Shown here: piece by piece, positions 61,045 to 64,000 of the stretch
Numbering within the stretch: the stretch's first letter is position 1
Layout: the number at the start of each line of letters is the position of its first letter
The notes under the pieces: generated by a model
The model's input: only the letters and a program-made list of their open reading frames with translations
Database searches by the model: none
Told to the model about the DNA's origin: nothing
Assembly (NCBI RefSeq): GCF_024359525.1
Contig: NZ_JAKZEU010000002.1
Coordinates: 1,034,393-1,098,392, forward strand
Reading direction: 5' to 3'
DNA: 64,000 bases
Source: Paracoccus albicereus
GTDB lineage: Bacteria > Pseudomonadota > Alphaproteobacteria > Rhodobacterales > Rhodobacteraceae
Position numbers and translations under genes: made by a program

Positions 61045-62367
61045 ATGCGCAGATTGTCGGCGGCAATGCTCTTCGTCGGATTGGTCGCGTGCGCGACGAC
61101 GAGCGCTTTGGCGCAATCCTGGCCGAGCGCCGATATTCTGCCTACGAACGACCCCGCCTTGCCTGGCGCAGTCGAGGTTCTGATCGACACGCCCAGCGCG
61201 CTGGTATGGTCGCGCTTTCAGGAGGGAGTGCTGGACGGCTGGCGGTACCGCTTGTTCCCCGACGGCTCGGCCGTGGTCACGCAGGTGGATGACCCACGCG
61301 GTCAATCGTTTCGTCTATCTTGCAGGCCTGCCGTCGAATGCAAGATCCTCTCAGACGGTAGCGTTTTGAATGTTGTGGTCGCTGCGGGAGCGCCCCGTCC
61401 CGCAGCGCCGGTTTCGGTGGATGGGGAAAGACTGGCGACCTTCCTTGCTGAATGGGTGCTTGCCGATTCCGGCACGCCCCCCACCCGCGCTGTCGGGACC
61501 TCGCAGCCGATGCCGCCCTTTAAGGTCAGCGAGCGAACGGGGAATCCGCGCCAGCTGCGCACCCAACCGGCCTCAACCGGCCGGGCGATTGATTTTCGGG
61601 TCGCGCCCTCGCTGACGTTTTCGTCCCCGCTCCGCTGCGACGATGCAGACGTCCGGTGCGGGGCGGCAGGACTGGTCAAGGCCGCTCATACCGCGGATTG
61701 GGCGCATATCCTCGGCCTTTCATGCAACGTCACGGCCAGCGCCTCGCTTCAGAAGGCGTCCAGCCAGAATGTGAAGCGCCTTGCCGATCGGCTGCAAACC
61801 AGCCTCGGCTGCACGGCGCAGCTTTCGAACAGGCTGTCGCTGAGCGTCAGGGCGAACAGCTATTCCAGTCAAGTTCGGCGAGCCGCGTGGGATCCCGACA
61901 TCACCTACGCGCTAAGCTTCCAGGCCACCGAACGCCTGAGCTTGACCTATGCCAGCAAAGGTATCCGCCTCGACGGAGAAGGGGCCGGTCTGGAAACCGC
62001 GCTCGACGGCAGGCTGTCGGCCAGCCTGACGCTGCCGCGCCTGCCGCTTCCGGCGGGAAGGGGTGCGGACTGTCGCCTTCGCGTCGCGCTGCCCGATCCC
62101 TCGCGCGATGCGGTGGCGCTGTCGTGCGGTGTTGCCCTGACCAAGCGGCTGTCGCTTGGTCTGTCCACATACCTCTATGCGCATCAGACCCAGAAACCGT
62201 GGCAACCTGATTTCACGTACAGTGCGAGCTGGAAACCGACCAATCGTTTGCGCATCACCTATTCCAACTATGCCGCGAACCGCTTTCCTTGGAACCGGGA
62301 TCGGGGTGGCACATCGACGAGTCTGCGTGACGGCACGCTTTCGTTCACCTACGACGTGTCGTTCTGA
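61045..62367 (+). CDS. probable outer-membrane barrel protein
   Basis: A 440-residue exported protein. A signal (about 1-23; an LVAC lipobox at C16 is an alternative) is followed by the domain shared with the previous gene (RFQEGVLDGWRYRLFPDG). From about 195 to the end, alternating polar/hydrophobic strands with LSLSVRANSYSS, LSFQATERLSLTYAS and the final DGTLSFTYDVSF, ending in Phe, indicate a beta-barrel. It would be the export pore or anchor of the glycan system. It starts 3 bases after the previous stop. Confidence 0.72.
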   Translation: MRRLSAAMLFVGLVACATTSALAQSWPSADILPTNDPALPGAVEVLIDTPSALVWSRFQEGVLDGWRYRLFPDGSAVVTQVDDPRGQSFRLSCRPAVECKILSDGSVLNVVVAAGAPRPAAPVSVDGERLATFLAEWVLADSGTPPTRAVGTSQPMPPFKVSERTGNPRQLRTQPASTGRAIDFRVAPSLTFSSPLRCDDADVRCGAAGLVKAAHTADWAHILGLSCNVTASASLQKASSQNVKRLADRLQTSLGCTAQLSNRLSLSVRANSYSSQVRRAAWDPDITYALSFQATERLSLTYASKGIRLDGEGAGLETALDGRLSASLTLPRLPLPAGRGADCRLRVALPDPSRDAVALSCGVALTKRLSLGLSTYLYAHQTQKPWQPDFTYSASWKPTNRLRITYSNYAANRFPWNRDRGGTSTSLRDGTLSFTYDVSF

Positions 62368-62498
62368 ACCGCTGCCACTTTCGCCGAACGATGCACCTTC
62401 GGTTTGGTCTTGCACTGATTGCGTATCATCAGCCGCCCCTGGCATGCTGCCTTGCCATCAGCTTGGGCGACCTCTGGTCCGACGATCGCAGGCTGCAA

Positions 62499-63650
62499 TC
62501 ACGCCCCGGCCTTCAGCGCTTCATCCAGATCGTCATAGAGATCGTCAACGTCCTCGATACCCGTCGATAGCCGCAACAAATCCGGCGGACAGGGCGAACC
62601 CGCACCTTCGATCGAAGCGCGATGCTCAATCAGGCTTTCGACCCCGCCGAGCGATGTCGCCCGCTTATAGAGCGCTACATTTGCCGCGGTGCGCACCGCA
62701 GCCGCTTCGCCGCCCGTAACCTGGATCGATAGCATGTAGCCGAAGCCATCCTTCATCTGACGGGCCGCGATATCATGGCCCGGGTGCTGGGGCAGTCCCG
62801 GATACAAAACGCGCGCGACCATCGGATGCGCGCTCAGCCGCTCGGCGAGCGCCATGGCCGAGGCTGCTTGCCGTTCCTGTCGCAGATGAAGCGTACGCAG
62901 CCCGCGGATCAGCAGAAACGCTTCGAACGGACCCAGAATCCCGCCCTGCATCTTGCGGATCGTCTTGATCCGTTGCCAGAATTCGTCGTCCTCGCGCGCG
63001 CACAGGACACCTGCCACGACGTCGGAGTGCCCGTTCAGTACCTTTGTCGCCGCATGCATGACGATATCGGCCCCCAGCGCCAACGGCTGGGTATGCACGG
63101 GCGACGCGCAGGTCGAATCGACGGCAAGCCTCGCCCCTGCAGCATGGGCGATGCCAGCGGCTGCCTCGATATCCGTGATCGTCCAAAGCGGGTTCGACGG
63201 TGTCTCGATCCAGACGAGTTTCGTCTCGCCCGGCCTGATCGCTGCTTTCAATGAGGAGAGATCGTCGGTCTCGACGAATTCGATGTTCAGGCCCCAGCGC
63301 GTCGCTTCGGTCAGCAGCCAATTGCGCAGCGCCCAGTACATCACGCGAGAGGCGATCACGTGATCGCCCGGGTCCAGCGCCTGAAACACCGCCGTCGCCG
63401 CCGCCATTCCGGAACCGAACAGAAGCGCGCCGGCCCGTGCGTCCTCGAGCATCGCAAGCACGCTCTCCGCTTCGCGAACGGTTTCGTTGTCCGGGCGCCC
63501 ATAGACGAAGCCGGTCGAATAGCCGTTATCCTCGTCACGCAGATAGGTTGTCGCGATGTGGATGGGCGGGACCACGCCGCGCGTCGTCGGATCCACCTTG
63601 CCCATCGCCTGCGCTGCGAGGCTTCGCGGGGTCAAGCTGGCCTTGGTCAT
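62499..63650 (-). CDS. Cys/Met metabolism PLP-dependent enzyme (cystathionine gamma-synthase-like)
   Basis: A 383-residue trans-sulfuration-type enzyme. It has YGRPDNETVREAE, LFGSGMAAATAVFQAL, the substrate pocket IETPSNPLWTITDI, the PLP aspartate in LAVDSTCASP and the Schiff-base lysine in MHAATKVLNGHSDVVAG. ESLIEHRAS and LRLSTGIEDVDDLYDD are family ends. It could make or cleave cystathionine. The ATG at 63650 has GGGAG upstream; a longer frame lacks family features. Confidence 0.9.
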   Translation of the reverse strand: MTKASLTPRSLAAQAMGKVDPTTRGVVPPIHIATTYLRDEDNGYSTGFVYGRPDNETVREAESVLAMLEDARAGALLFGSGMAAATAVFQALDPGDHVIASRVMYWALRNWLLTEATRWGLNIEFVETDDLSSLKAAIRPGETKLVWIETPSNPLWTITDIEAAAGIAHAAGARLAVDSTCASPVHTQPLALGADIVMHAATKVLNGHSDVVAGVLCAREDDEFWQRIKTIRKMQGGILGPFEAFLLIRGLRTLHLRQERQAASAMALAERLSAHPMVARVLYPGLPQHPGHDIAARQMKDGFGYMLSIQVTGGEAAAVRTAANVALYKRATSLGGVESLIEHRASIEGAGSPCPPDLLRLSTGIEDVDDLYDDLDEALKAGA

Positions 63651-63962
63651 GTTCTTCTCCCTGAACTTTGCCCAGATGGTTCTGCCTTCAGGAGAAGAAA
63701 GGCAACACTCGATGTCTCGGCACTGTCCTCTGTTGAGGAGCGTCGACATTCTGGATGCGATTCTCATGCCGTTTAGTGGAGGGCCCGGTCCATCACTTGC
63801 GCGCTGTAGGAAACAACGTGGGTCTGTCTCAGCGTCGGCGGCGTGGAAGATCATGCCTCCCTAATCGTCTTCCGACCAATGCTTTGTCCTCCGCTATGTC
63901 CGCGATCAGGTCACGGGCGTGTCCGGGTTGGGCTGGCTCCGGTCACCTGATGGCCGGGTGGT
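63651..63962. other. non-coding right-edge region
   Basis: Between the PLP enzyme start and the right-edge stem-loop I see no supportable gene. Short open frames on the plus strand (63556-63864) lack ribosome sites and family features. The minus-strand promoter of the PLP gene must lie here but shows no clear match. Confidence 0.5.
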
Positions 63963-63992
63963 GGCGGCCGCGCCCTCTGGGGCGCGACCGCC
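63963..63992. terminator. GC-rich stem-loop at right edge
   Basis: Positions 63963-63975 pair with 63980-63992 (13 pairs, one mismatch) around a TCTG loop. It looks like a transcription terminator for a gene outside the window or simply a strong hairpin; the sequence after it is cut off. Confidence 0.4.
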
Positions 63993-64000
63993 GGTCCTTG

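Noticed and set aside
1..64000. CRISPR arrays, tRNA/rRNA genes, insertion sequences, prophage or integrase
   Set aside because: No regularly spaced repeats, no tRNA-like cloverleaf with a T-loop, no transposase or integrase motifs were seen on either strand.

Overview
The window is a GC-rich, densely coded bacterial chromosome segment. Gene content points to an alphaproteobacterium, most likely Rhodobacterales: an EcfG-type sigma factor with a NepR-like partner, HWE-family kinases, TRAP transporters, a PQQ sugar dehydrogenase and a fused subunit I-III oxidase. I cannot fix the genus. I saw no rRNA, tRNA, CRISPR array, insertion sequence or phage gene.

Region 1 (1-26.2 kb) looks like a general-stress island. 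An EcfG-like sigma factor and an unannotated 54-residue NepR-like ORF sit at 3.5-4.2 kb. Nine intergenic sites resembling the EcfG promoter (GGAAC, 16-17 bases, GTT) lie upstream of an HdeA-like protein, a DUF421 membrane protein, a Crp-family regulator, a BON protein followed by a DUF892 protein, a four-gene SRPBCC/alcohol dehydrogenase/SDR operon, an exoD plus cytochrome oxidase operon, a split PQQ dehydrogenase, an SDR and a GH8 glucanase. The large CheB-CheR-PAS-HWE kinase gene at 6-10.2 kb carries three frameshifts.

Region 2 (26.3-42.8 kb) is one long leftward array that looks like a catabolic island: a polyamine-type ABC transporter, a TRAP transporter, and enzymes including an M20 deacylase, RidA, a DUF1028 hydrolase, a GST, a quinone reductase, a 2-hydroxyacid dehydrogenase, a divergent type II dehydroquinase, a flavin monooxygenase and an Asp/Glu-racemase-like enzyme. 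Two LysR regulators lie in it. The substrate is not evident.

Region 3 (42.8-49.9 kb) holds a histidine phosphatase, a HI0933-type flavoprotein, a LOV-HWE kinase followed by a frameshifted receiver gene, and a MarR-MFS-HlyD efflux operon with a palindromic operator.

Region 4 (49.9-62.4 kb) is the most unusual part. A periplasmic SUOX-fold-like protein without any cysteine and a hybrid kinase (PAS, HisKA, receiver, Hpt) diverge from a LuxR-type response regulator across a 16-bp perfect palindrome. Next comes a tightly packed operon: STAS protein, DUF3131 protein, acyltransferase 3, GT2 synthase without PilZ, a second DUF3131 gene with an in-frame stop, a periplasmic protein with a peptidoglycan-binding-like domain, and a probable outer-membrane barrel. 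It reads as a sensor-controlled system that makes, modifies and exports a cell-surface polysaccharide, and I do not recognise it as a described locus. A Cys/Met-metabolism PLP enzyme closes the window.
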